A DNA stretch of 53,015 nucleotides from Solobacterium sp. GTDB taxonomy: Bacteria > Bacillota_I > Bacilli_A > Erysipelotrichales > Erysipelotrichaceae. The notes beneath the pieces are model-generated. The model saw only the letters and a program-made list of their open reading frames with translations. It searched no databases and was not told the DNA's origin. The position numbers were made by a program, and so were the translations under genes. The number at the start of each line of letters is the position of its first letter. Position 1 is the stretch's first letter. This document shows, one piece after another, positions 34,222 to 45,786 of the stretch. The stretch lies in NCBI GenBank assembly GCA_017941735.1, contig JAGAVW010000001.1, positions 1-53,015 of the forward strand, written 5' to 3'.

Positions 34222-34794
34222 ATGAATTTACATAAACCTGATGTAAAAATTACAAGTGCTGAAGAAGCATTACAATTCTTAAAAGAAGGAAATGAGCGTT
34301 TCGTCAAAGGCGAGCTTTCCACAAAGGATACTTATGAAGAAGACCGTAATACATTAAGTGGTGGGCAAGTTCCATACGCAATTGTCTTATGTTGTGCAGA
34401 TAGCCGTGTCGCTCCTGAAATTTATTTCGACCAAAAATTAGGCGATATTTTCGTTATTCGTAACGCAGGTAACGTTGTGGATGATGTGGTTTTAGGCTCC
34501 ATTGAATATGGTGCAGAACATTTAGGAAGCCCACTTGTAGTTGTGGTTGGACACACAAGTTGTGGTGCAGTCACCGCTGCTTGCTCTGGCGGTGAATTAC
34601 CAAGAAATATTCAAGCAATCGTTAAAAAGATTGCGCCATCTGTAGAAGAAGGAAAATCTGTGAATGAAGTTGCGGCTGCAAACGCAAAAGCAATGGTAGA
34701 AGAAATCTTAAACGATGAGATTATTCAACACCTTGGCACAAAAGTAGTTCCTGCCGTCTACGACATCTTAACAGGTGAAGTTAGCTGGTTATAA
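34222..34794 (+). CDS. Beta-class carbonic anhydrase
   Basis: The 190-residue enzyme interconverts CO2 and bicarbonate. Zinc ligands are visible: Cys58 in CADSR with the Asp60-Arg62 dyad, His111 and Cys114 in GHTSCGAV. AAAAGGAGAA precedes the ATG. It is the last gene of the membrane operon, 56 bases after DUF1576, with a small GTAGCC/GGCTA-type hairpin between. Supplying protons or bicarbonate to the neighbouring transporters is a reasonable guess. No signal peptide, so cytoplasmic. Confidence 0.93.
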   Translation: MNLHKPDVKITSAEEALQFLKEGNERFVKGELSTKDTYEEDRNTLSGGQVPYAIVLCCADSRVAPEIYFDQKLGDIFVIRNAGNVVDDVVLGSIEYGAEHLGSPLVVVVGHTSCGAVTAACSGGELPRNIQAIVKKIAPSVEEGKSVNEVAAANAKAMVEEILNDEIIQHLGTKVVPAVYDILTGEVSWL

Positions 34795-34828
34795 TCACAA
34801 ATAAAACTCTCTTCTTTTCAGAATCCAA

Positions 34829-34885
34829 TGCCTCCTGTTTGATACGGCATGTAATAAGAAAAATAAAGTTGTTTTTTGAAACAAC
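34829..34885 (+). repeat. Hairpins after carbonic anhydrase, C-rich loop
   Basis: ATGCC/GGCAT (about 34829-34851) encloses a TCCTG loop, and GTTGTTT/AAACAAC (34868-34885) forms a second hairpin just before the terminator. The GTTGTT...AACAAC plus terminator layout recurs at 35044-35094, so the two intergenic halves look related. This may be the 3' end of the operon mRNA or a 3'-derived small RNA. Confidence 0.5.
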
Positions 34886-34891
34886 GATAAG

Positions 34892-34919
34892 ACGACTCTA
34901 CGGAGTCGTTTTATTTTTT
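34892..34919 (+). terminator. Terminator of the membrane operon
   Basis: ACGACTC and GAGTCGT form a 7-bp stem with a TACG loop, followed by TTTATTTTTT. Confidence 0.9.
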
Positions 34920-34926
34920 CAGTTAT

Positions 34927-34971
34927 GCAACTTTTGTCACAGACGGAAAATATAAGAAACGTTAGTATACT
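34927..34971 (+). promoter_or_regulatory. Crp-type half-palindrome and promoter of the small RNA
   Basis: GCAACTTTTGTCACAGA (34927-34943) read on the other strand gives TCTGTGACAAAAGTTGC: one perfect GTGAC half and one weaker half around AAAA, as at 20826. TATACT (34966-34971) follows. The operator centre lies about 44 bases before the predicted start near 34978. Confidence 0.6.
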
Positions 34972-34977
34972 AGTAGA

Positions 34978-35094
34978 CACATGTGAATTAATACCTCTGT
35001 ATATACACATGTGATTGGGACGATATGTCCAAAAATCCATTATGTTGTTACCCCTGAACAACAAATAAAGCGATCGTAAAGATCGTTTTATTTT
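34978..35094 (+). ncRNA. Candidate ~117-nt small RNA with C-rich loop
   Basis: Between a promoter and a terminator lies a compact RNA-like unit: CACATGTG (34978-34985) pairs with CACATGTG (35006-35013); GGAC/GTCC (35018-35030) forms a short hairpin; GTTGTT/AACAAC (35044-35062) presents the loop ACCCCTG; and CGATC/GATCG (35071-35085) followed by TTTTATTTT ends it. C-rich unpaired loops are typical of Gram-positive small RNAs that pair with ribosome sites. No convincing open reading frame is present. A Crp-like site lies upstream. Confidence 0.55.
35067..35094 (+). terminator. Small RNA terminator
   Basis: AAAGCGATC and GATCGTTTT can pair around GTAAA, followed by the T-rich run TTTTATTTT. Confidence 0.8.
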
Positions 35095-35186
35095 ACAACG
35101 AAGATACGACGAAAGGATTAAATAAGGAATAATGATTATTTTAGGTTACTTCTGATTGATTCAAAAAAGTCATGAATTAAAAGAAG

Positions 35187-35227
35187 CGTATCTTTTGTCA
35201 CAGAAATAAGGATTAAAAAAGTATAAT
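35187..35227 (+). promoter_or_regulatory. Crp-type site and promoter of the ATP synthase operon
   Basis: GTATCTTTTGTCACAGA (35188-35204) has the same perfect GTCAC half and TTTT centre as the other two sites, with a degenerate left half. TATAAT is at 35222-35227. The spacing to the -10 is about 3 bases shorter than at 20826, so activation is plausible rather than certain. From 35095 to 35187 I see nothing else. Confidence 0.5.
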
Positions 35228-35279
35228 ATGAAATAGAATATTGAAGTCTTTTCGTAGAGTCGTTACTATTATTGAGTAA

Positions 35280-35630
35280 ATGAAAAAGCGTACGTGGAAA
35301 ATATTTGCGGTTTTAGTCGGTATTGGTTTATTAGGAGGCCTCTTTTATTTTCCTGTTGCGAGTGGTTTAGCCTTAGGGGCACTCATCTCCGCAATACTCT
35401 ATTTACGGAATGTTTCATTTTGGAATGATGTGGTGGATACGGGAATTGCGGGAAGAGGAACGGGCTCGTTTCACTTTCTAATCAATTACGCTTTGATGGC
35501 AGAGGCAATGATCCTTTGTGCACTAAAACCACAATACTTGAATATATTTGCGTGTGCAATTGGCTTAGCAATGGTAAAATTATCTCTAGTGGTTGAATCC
35601 CTATTATATAAAGGAAAGGAAGAAGTTTGA
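35280..35630 (+). CDS. atpI: ATP synthase subunit I-like membrane protein
   Basis: The 116-residue protein has four hydrophobic helices and a basic start, as in small AtpI proteins encoded first in F-ATPase operons, which help c-ring assembly. Sequence conservation in this family is low, so the call rests on size, topology and position directly before atpB (stop and start overlap as TGATG). The ribosome site is weak. Confidence 0.75.
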   Translation: MKKRTWKIFAVLVGIGLLGGLFYFPVASGLALGALISAILYLRNVSFWNDVVDTGIAGRGTGSFHFLINYALMAEAMILCALKPQYLNIFACAIGLAMVKLSLVVESLLYKGKEEV

Positions 35631-36337
35631 TGAGCATTCAAAACGATGTCTATACAATTATCCTTGTGACAGTTGTTTTAGCAATTGCGATTGTAGTGTT
35701 ATCAAAGAAAATCGATCGACTCAATCCTTTAGAAGAACCAAAAGGAATTCTTTTGGCTGTTATTTTAGGGGTACAAACCGTTTATAACAGTGTGACATCA
35801 AACGTAGGCAAACGCGTTGCAAATCGATTAACACCCTATATTATCGTTTTATGGGTTTACATCTTTTGTTGCAACATCAGTGGTTTGTTTGGATTAGACT
35901 CCCCAACCGCAAACTTAAGTGTTACGTTGTTGTTGGCGTTTATTACGTGGGTGTTAATCCAGATTACCGAGTTTAAATACGATGGCGTCAAGGCATGGTT
36001 CCATGCGTTCTTAGAACCATTACCCGTCATGTTACCGATGAATATCATTGGTAAGTTTTCCACCATGGTTTCGATGTCATTGCGTTTATTTGGGAATATT
36101 CTTTGTGGTGGTATTATGATGCAACTTGTCTATGGCGCAACCCAAAACCTTTCCAATATGATTGCGGGTTGGTTTGGGAATGCTGGTGGGACATTCAATT
36201 TTATGGGCCCCATTATCGCGCCATTACTCCATGCGTATTTTGATGTCTTTGCAGGATTTATTCAGACTTTAGTATTTGTTACGTTAACGATGGTACTCAT
36301 CGGCAATGATATGCCAGATGATGCCAAGAAAGCATAG
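35630..36337 (+). CDS. atpB: F0F1 ATP synthase subunit a
   Basis: The 235-residue subunit forms the ion half-channels against the c ring. The essential Arg is in MVSMSLRLFGNILCGG, and the last two helices carry APLLHAYFDVFAGFIQTLVFVTLTMV. I start it at the ATG at 35630 with AAGGAAAGGAAG upstream; the TTG at 35627 is less likely. It follows atpI with a 1-base overlap. Confidence 0.96.
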   Translation: MSIQNDVYTIILVTVVLAIAIVVLSKKIDRLNPLEEPKGILLAVILGVQTVYNSVTSNVGKRVANRLTPYIIVLWVYIFCCNISGLFGLDSPTANLSVTLLLAFITWVLIQITEFKYDGVKAWFHAFLEPLPVMLPMNIIGKFSTMVSMSLRLFGNILCGGIMMQLVYGATQNLSNMIAGWFGNAGGTFNFMGPIIAPLLHAYFDVFAGFIQTLVFVTLTMVLIGNDMPDDAKKA

Positions 36338-36355
36338 AAAAAGGAGGACAATTCT

Positions 36356-36586
36356 ATGGATATTAACAGAGGTTTAATTGCGATTGGTGCAGGGATTGCC
36401 GTATTAACTGGTTTCATGACCGGTTTTGGTGAAGGTACCGTAGCTGCACATGCGTGTGATGCGATTGGAAAGAATCCAGAAGCAGAATCTAAGATTCGTA
36501 GCACCATGATTCTTGGTATTGCATTATCTGAAACATGTGCGATTTATGGACTATTGGTCGCAATTCTATTGATTTTCGTTTACTAG
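36356..36586 (+). CDS. atpE: F0F1 ATP synthase subunit c with two-carboxylate motif
   Basis: The 76-residue hairpin protein forms the rotor ring. Helix 1 has TGFGEGTVAAHA with Glu26, and helix 2 has LGIALSETCAIYGLL with the usual Glu59, then Thr60 and Tyr64. Aligned with the Na+ c subunit of Ilyobacter, Glu26 replaces Gln32, Glu59 equals Glu65, Thr60 takes the place of Ser66 and Tyr64 equals Tyr70. A Glu32/Glu65 pair is known from the Na+-driven Fusobacterium ring, so Na+ coupling is likely here. AAAAAGGAGG precedes the ATG. Confidence 0.96.
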   Translation: MDINRGLIAIGAGIAVLTGFMTGFGEGTVAAHACDAIGKNPEAESKIRSTMILGIALSETCAIYGLLVAILLIFVY

Positions 36587-36598
36587 TAAGGGGAATAA

Positions 36599-37103
36599 AT
36601 GATTACCATCGACATTGTTAATCAATTGATTCCAAACCCTATTACGATGCTGGTGCAGCTGATAAGCACATTGGTATTGTTTTTACTCGTGCGTAAGTTT
36701 CTTTGGAAGTCCATTCAAAACTTTATGAATGCGCGTGGCGAAAAAATGCAAGAAGATTTAAACACAAGCGAAAAAGCAAAGAACGAAGCGTTGTTAGATC
36801 GTAATCTTGCTAAAGAGGAACTCCAAAACGCCTCCCAGAAATCCGAAGAGATTGTAAGTGCTGCGGTAAAAGAAGCAAAGAGTGAGAAAGAAACAATTCT
36901 ATCCCAAGCTAACAAGGAAGCGGAATCCTATCGTAAGAAGGCAGAAGAACAAATGGAAACCAAACGCCAAGAAATGTATCAGTCTGTGCAACGTGAAATG
37001 GTCGAAGTTGCGATGAGTGCAGCTGAAAAACTCATTCAGAGTAAGAGCTCGGAAGAGATGGACCGCGAAGCGATTGATGCATTTGTAAAGGAAGTAACTG
37101 CGA

Positions 37104-37111
<8 letters not shown>
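36599..37111 (+). CDS. atpF: F0F1 ATP synthase subunit b
   Basis: The 170-residue stator subunit has one N-terminal membrane helix (MLVQLISTLVLFLLVRKFLW) followed by a long charged coiled coil rich in Glu, Lys and Gln. The length is normal, and AAGGGGAAT precedes the ATG. It overlaps atpH by 8 bases. Only one b-type gene is present, so the stator is a homodimer. Confidence 0.95.
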
Positions 37112-39169
<2,058 letters not shown>

Positions 39170-39171
39170 GG

Positions 39172-41817
<2,646 letters not shown>

Positions 41818-41841
41818 AAAGATTTACGATTACACAACATG

Positions 41842-41870
41842 AAACAAGAGATTCATAATCTCTTGTTTTT
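41842..41870 (+). terminator. ATP synthase operon terminator
   Basis: AAACAAGAGAT and ATCTCTTGTTT form an 11-bp stem with a TCATA loop, running into TTTTTT. Confidence 0.93.
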
Positions 41871-41899
41871 TAATATTTGAGGCTTCCTTTAGAGATAGA

Positions 41900-41924
41900 T
41901 AACCCTATTAAATAGGGTTATAAT
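41900..41924 (+). promoter_or_regulatory. Operator and promoter of the HigA-like gene
   Basis: TAACCCTATT (41900-41909) and AATAGGGTTA (41911-41920) form a perfect 10-bp inverted repeat around one base. A TATAAT (41919-41924) overlaps its right arm. The layout is that of an autorepressor site. Confidence 0.75.
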
Positions 41925-41975
41925 AAAAGAAAAAATAAACCTTATGAATCAATCCTATGGAGGTGTAAAAGAATC

Positions 41976-42302
41976 ATGAGCAATTCATATTTTGAAAGTT
42001 TGAAACAAGGTTTACTTGAAGCAGTAGATGACGCAAAGAATGAGGAGAATCAACTTAAGAGAAGAAAGCGTACAATTATTACTCCTGTAAAGCGTTATAC
42101 ATCAAGTGAAGTGAAAAGAATAAGAAATGATATTCAAATGACACAAAATGAATTTGCGTCATATTTGGGAGTTTCATTAAAAACAGTAGAAGCGTGGGAA
42201 AGTGGTAAGAATACACCATCTGGCTGTGCAAGTAGATTACTTTCTATGTTTGAAATGAATAAGAATCTTGCGAAAGAATATCCATTTATCCAAATAGAAT
42301 AA
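41976..42302 (+). CDS. HigA/NadS-like helix-turn-helix protein without a visible toxin partner
   Basis: The 108-residue protein has an N-terminal charged helix and a C-terminal XRE helix-turn-helix: EVKRIRNDIQMTQNEFASYL, GVSLKTVEAWESGKNTPSG. The EAWESGxxxPSG pattern is typical of antitoxins of the HigA/NadS group, whose toxin gene normally sits directly before or after. Here atpC precedes and an ECF gene follows, and no RelE/HigB-like frame is visible on either strand. GGAGGTG precedes the ATG. It may be an orphan antitoxin or a local repressor, perhaps of the ECF operon. Confidence 0.85.
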   Translation: MSNSYFESLKQGLLEAVDDAKNEENQLKRRKRTIITPVKRYTSSEVKRIRNDIQMTQNEFASYLGVSLKTVEAWESGKNTPSGCASRLLSMFEMNKNLAKEYPFIQIE

Positions 42303-42307
42303 TCGGT

Positions 42308-42335
42308 TTTACATTTTTCATATGAAAAATGTAAA
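42308..42335. repeat. Perfect 28-bp palindrome
   Basis: TTTACATTTTTCA and its complement meet at CATATG. There is no T-run after it, so it is not an ordinary terminator. A related palindrome follows 6 bases later, and both lie between the HigA-like gene and the ECF promoter. Confidence 0.8.
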
Positions 42336-42341
42336 TGTGTG

Positions 42342-42367
42342 TGACGTTTTTCCTATGAAAAATGTCA
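42342..42367. repeat. Second related palindrome, 26 bp
   Basis: TGACGTTTTTC and GAAAAATGTCA pair (one G/T difference) around CTAT. The TTTTTC/GAAAAATGT core is shared with the palindrome at 42308, spaced 34-bp centre to centre on average three helical turns. Paired operators for one regulator are possible. Confidence 0.75.
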
Positions 42368-42426
42368 AAGTACCTTGAAAATGTTGTTTTTATGGATGAA
42401 ACATTCATGAATCTTTTAAAAAGAAA

Positions 42427-42454
42427 TTGTGATTTTAAATTCCTATAGTATAAT
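42427..42454 (+). promoter_or_regulatory. Promoter of the ECF-DUF62 operon
   Basis: TTGTGA (42427-42432) and TATAAT (42449-42454) are 16 bases apart; the S-component gene starts 47 bases later. Confidence 0.6.
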
Positions 42455-42500
42455 CTAATAGTCGTTATGTATTTTGACAAAATATAGGAGGGTAAATACA

Positions 42501-43079
42501 ATGGCAAACAAAAGCTTCGGCCAAAAACTTCTTGGCACATGGAACACAAGGACAATCGTAGCCGTGGCCATTGGCGCTGCCTTATTCGGCGTGCTTATGA
42601 ACTACGGGGGAATTCCTGTCTTTACAAACACATCTTTAACTACAGCGATGATTGTTCCAGTTATCATCGGCGCAATGTTCGGTCCATTACCTGCATTTGT
42701 TGCAGCAGGCGTTGGAAACGTAATTGCAGATCTCATCGGTGGATGGGGTATGTGGTTTGACTGGTCCATCGGAAATGCAGTTGCTGCATGCTTCGTTGGT
42801 GCACTTCCACTCTATGGCGCATACATTACAGAAGGCGTCTTTGAAGTGAAACACGCAGTCATCTACGCAATTCTTTGTGCGCTTGGTAACATGATTGCAT
42901 TCGGTGTCGTTACACCTATCTTAACAACGGTCTTCTATGGTGGCGACTTGAATGTAACCTTCTTACAAGCATTTGCGGGTAGTTTGAGTAATATTCTAGT
43001 TGAAGTTGTAATTGGTATTCCAATTCTCTTCCTCTTAGCTAGAAGATACAAAGCACGTACAAACTTAGAAGAAGAATAA
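42501..43079 (+). CDS. ECF transporter substrate-binding (S) component
   Basis: The 192-residue protein has six hydrophobic helices with the S-component pattern: IPVFTNTSLTTAMIVPVIIG, then AMFGPLPAFVAAGVGNVIADLIGG, and a basic C-terminus (LLARRYKARTNLEEE). S components capture vitamins or other small molecules and join a shared or dedicated EcfAAT module. I start it at 42501 (TAGGAGGG upstream). The substrate cannot be read from the sequence. Because ATPase and T genes follow directly, this is a dedicated (group I) system. Confidence 0.88.
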   Translation: MANKSFGQKLLGTWNTRTIVAVAIGAALFGVLMNYGGIPVFTNTSLTTAMIVPVIIGAMFGPLPAFVAAGVGNVIADLIGGWGMWFDWSIGNAVAACFVGALPLYGAYITEGVFEVKHAVIYAILCALGNMIAFGVVTPILTTVFYGGDLNVTFLQAFAGSLSNILVEVVIGIPILFLLARRYKARTNLEEE

Positions 43080-43094
43080 CATCAAGAATAAAAA

Positions 43095-43132
43095 AGGCCG
43101 TAAGTTACGGGAAGTTGCTTACGGTCTTTTCA
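43095..43132 (+). terminator. Hairpin between S component and ATPase genes
   Basis: GCCGTAAG (43097-43104) and CTTACGGT (43118-43125) form a stem with a 13-nt loop, followed by CTTTTCATT. The short T-run suggests partial termination, giving more S component than ATPase. Confidence 0.65.
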
Positions 43133-43150
43133 TTATAAAGGAGAAGGCAC

Positions 43151-44854
43151 GTGAAGGAACCAATTATTAAATTTAAAGATTTTGGATTCCGTTATAAGAC
43201 CCAAAAGAATCCAACTCTATATGATATTAATTTAGAAATTTATCCAGGCGAAAAAGTGCTTATTTTAGGTGCATCTGGTTCTGGAAAATCCACGTTATGT
43301 AATTGTATTAATGGGCTCATTCCGTTTTCTTATGAAGGAGAAATTACTGGAAGTTGTATTGTGAATGGTGTTGAAACCAAATCTGCTTCCATTTTTAAAT
43401 TATCCAATAGTGTCGGTACAGTCTTACAAGATAGTGATGCACAATTTGTAGGCTTGTCCGTAGGAGAAGATATTGCCTTCTCACTTGAAAACGATATTCT
43501 ACCAAGAAAAGAAATGGTACCAATTGTGGAAAAGAATGCTTCGATGGTTGGTATGCAAGATTTTATTGATCATGTTCCATTTCAATTATCCGGTGGCCAA
43601 AAACAAAAGGTCGCAATTGCGGGTGTCTTTGGAGAAAAGGTCGAAATTTTAATCTTTGATGAACCCCTAGCAGCATTAGATCCGCAAATGGGTATGACAG
43701 CCGTTAGTTTAATTAACAATATTTCAAAAGAATCCGAAAAAACTATTTTGATTGTAGAACATCGTTTGGAAGACGTGTTGTATAAACCAATTGACCGCGT
43801 CATTTTAATGAATGAAGGTCGCATTGTGTTTGATGCAACACCAGATGAATTATTACGTAGTACTATGCTACAAGAATGTGGAATTCGTGAACCTCTTTAT
43901 ATCACAGCCATGAAATATGCAGGTTGTTCTTTAGAGGGTAATAAGAATCTATGTGATTTAAATGAGCTTGAATTTACAAAAGAAAATGAAGAAAAGCTCA
44001 AAGCTTTCTTCCAAGAAAAACGAGAAGAATTACCTGAGATTCATGGGACTAGTGAGATTAAGTTTGATCATGTTTCCTATAGTTATAGTGGAAAACGCAA
44101 TGTGGTAGATGATATTAGTTTTGAAATTAAAAAAGGTGAACGCGTTGCGATTATAGGGAAAAACGGGGCTGGGAAATCCACAGCCGCAAAATTACTCTGT
44201 GGGATTATTCGCCCCGGCACAGGCACAATCACCGTTGAAGGAAAAGATACCAAAGACATGTCTGTCAAAGAGATAGGGGAAAAAGTCGGATATGTCATGC
44301 AAGATCCAAATACGATGATTGTGAAAGACATCATCAAAGATGAAGTTGGACTTGCGTTGACAGTACGTGGAAATTCGCAAGAAGAAACAGATGCGAAGAT
44401 TCAAAAATCTTTGGAGACATGTGGGTTATATAAAATGCGTAATTGGCCAGTCGATTCCATCAGCTATGGACAAAAGAAGCGTGTGACTGTGGCTTCGATG
44501 ATGGCTCTTGAACCAGATGTCCTTGTATTAGATGAACCAACAGCAGGACAAGATTTCCGTAGTTATACCGAAATTATGAAGTTTGTGAATTACTTAAATA
44601 AAGAACTTGGGAAGACAATCTTATTTATCACACACGATATGCATTTGGCGATTGAAAATACAGACCGTGCGATTGTCTTTACAGATGGAAAGATTGTGGC
44701 AGATGACAAAGTCTTTGCGGTATTATCCAATGATGAAGTCATTCAAAAGGCAAGTTTAAAACAAACTTCTCTTTATACATTGGCGATGAAACTTGGTTTA
44801 GATCCAGAAGAAACAATTCGTAGCTTTATTGAATACGAAAGGGGTGTGAAGTAA
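43151..44854 (+). CDS. ECF transporter fused double ATPase (EcfA-EcfA')
   Basis: The 567-residue protein contains two ABC domains. The first has Walker A GASGSGKSTLCN (Lys46), Q-loop VLQDSDAQ, signature LSGGQKQKVAIAG and Walker B ILIFDEPLAALD. The second begins near residue 300 with Walker A GKNGAGKSTAAKLL, QDPNTM, signature SYGQKKRVTVAS and VLVLDEPTAGQD. The start is GTG at 43151 with AAAGGAGAAGG upstream. The variant second signature (SYGQ instead of SGGQ) is usual enough in ECF pairs. It powers uptake with the S and T proteins. Confidence 0.95.
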   Translation: MKEPIIKFKDFGFRYKTQKNPTLYDINLEIYPGEKVLILGASGSGKSTLCNCINGLIPFSYEGEITGSCIVNGVETKSASIFKLSNSVGTVLQDSDAQFVGLSVGEDIAFSLENDILPRKEMVPIVEKNASMVGMQDFIDHVPFQLSGGQKQKVAIAGVFGEKVEILIFDEPLAALDPQMGMTAVSLINNISKESEKTILIVEHRLEDVLYKPIDRVILMNEGRIVFDATPDELLRSTMLQECGIREPLYITAMKYAGCSLEGNKNLCDLNELEFTKENEEKLKAFFQEKREELPEIHGTSEIKFDHVSYSYSGKRNVVDDISFEIKKGERVAIIGKNGAGKSTAAKLLCGIIRPGTGTITVEGKDTKDMSVKEIGEKVGYVMQDPNTMIVKDIIKDEVGLALTVRGNSQEETDAKIQKSLETCGLYKMRNWPVDSISYGQKKRVTVASMMALEPDVLVLDEPTAGQDFRSYTEIMKFVNYLNKELGKTILFITHDMHLAIENTDRAIVFTDGKIVADDKVFAVLSNDEVIQKASLKQTSLYTLAMKLGLDPEETIRSFIEYERGVK

Positions 44855-44856
44855 GT

Positions 44857-45777
44857 ATGAATAACAGAATGGTTATTAACTATACCCCAGGACCAACCTT
44901 ATTACATAAATTATCTGGTTTCACAAAAGTATTCTTATTCTTGGTGATGACAGTTGCGATTATTGCGACCTATGATATTCGTATTTTAGTTCCATTACTC
45001 ATTTTGAATATCATCGAAATTGTATCAATGAAGCCAAACTATAAACCAATCCTTATTGTCTTTGCGATTACCTTTGTGACAGTTACCTTACTAGGAAATG
45101 TGATGTTATTTTTAGTAAGTCCTGATGCAGGATTAAATAATGTAGGTGGCAATCATATTCTTTGGCAAGGTCCAGGACGTCTTTATATTTCAAAAGAATT
45201 CTTATGGTATATGTTTGTGGTCTTTATTAAGCGTACAACATCCTTTGCGTCGGTCATGGCCTTTGCCTTAGCAACAACCCCAAGTGAATTCGCATCCGGT
45301 TTAAACAAGTGTGGCTTACCTTATAAAGTTTGTACCATTGTTTCCCTTGCTTATCGTACCATTCCAGATATCGCAAATGACTTTGTGAATATTCGAAACA
45401 GTATGATGATGCGTGGGGTGGAAATGAGTAAAAAGGCAAGTGTTTGGAAACGATTAAAAAATACGGTTTATTTGCTTGTCCCACTTATCTTTACTGCTTT
45501 TGGGAAAGTGAATGATATTGCGAATGCGATGGACTTACGTGGTTATGGCAAACATAAAAAACGTACCTGGTTTGCGGAAAATGAACCCACCAAATGGGAT
45601 AAGATCTTTAGAGTTTTAACAATCGTTTTATTAATCGCTACGGTTTATTACGTTGTGATGTATCGCTTCATCAATCCATGGCCCGCAAAATTCTGGTGCC
45701 CATGGTTAGCACGTGAAGAAGTCATTTCCGTTAATGCAATTGATACCATATTCTTTATGGATTGGTTTAAAAAGTAA
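44857..45777 (+). CDS. ECF transporter transmembrane component EcfT
   Basis: The 306-residue membrane protein has about six helices and the two coupling-helix motifs with Ala/Leu-Arg-Gly: MMRGVEMSKK and AMDLRGYGKHKKRTW, which contact the ATPases. It starts 2 bases after the ATPase stop and ends 9 bases before the first DUF62 gene, so the transporter and the DUF62 array share an operon. Confidence 0.92.
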   Translation: MNNRMVINYTPGPTLLHKLSGFTKVFLFLVMTVAIIATYDIRILVPLLILNIIEIVSMKPNYKPILIVFAITFVTVTLLGNVMLFLVSPDAGLNNVGGNHILWQGPGRLYISKEFLWYMFVVFIKRTTSFASVMAFALATTPSEFASGLNKCGLPYKVCTIVSLAYRTIPDIANDFVNIRNSMMMRGVEMSKKASVWKRLKNTVYLLVPLIFTAFGKVNDIANAMDLRGYGKHKKRTWFAENEPTKWDKIFRVLTIVLLIATVYYVVMYRFINPWPAKFWCPWLAREEVISVNAIDTIFFMDWFKK

Positions 45778-45786
45778 GGAGGAATT

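Noticed and set aside
20899..34794. Complete complex I or membrane hydrogenase operon
   Set aside because: No NuoB/C/D/H/I-type or hydrogenase frame exists in the region; all genes are membrane antiporter-like, DUF or carbonic anhydrase.
35024..35056. Ten-codon reading frame MSKNPLCCYP inside the candidate small RNA
   Set aside because: No good ribosome site, and the frame crosses the hairpin stems; structure explains the sequence better.
42308..42335. Terminator for the HigA-like gene
   Set aside because: Strong symmetry but no T-run on either side.
42303..42500. SAM, vitamin or T-box riboswitch before the ECF-DUF62 operon
   Set aside because: I looked for the known SAM, cobalamin, TPP, FMN and T-box cores and found none; only palindromes and a promoter.
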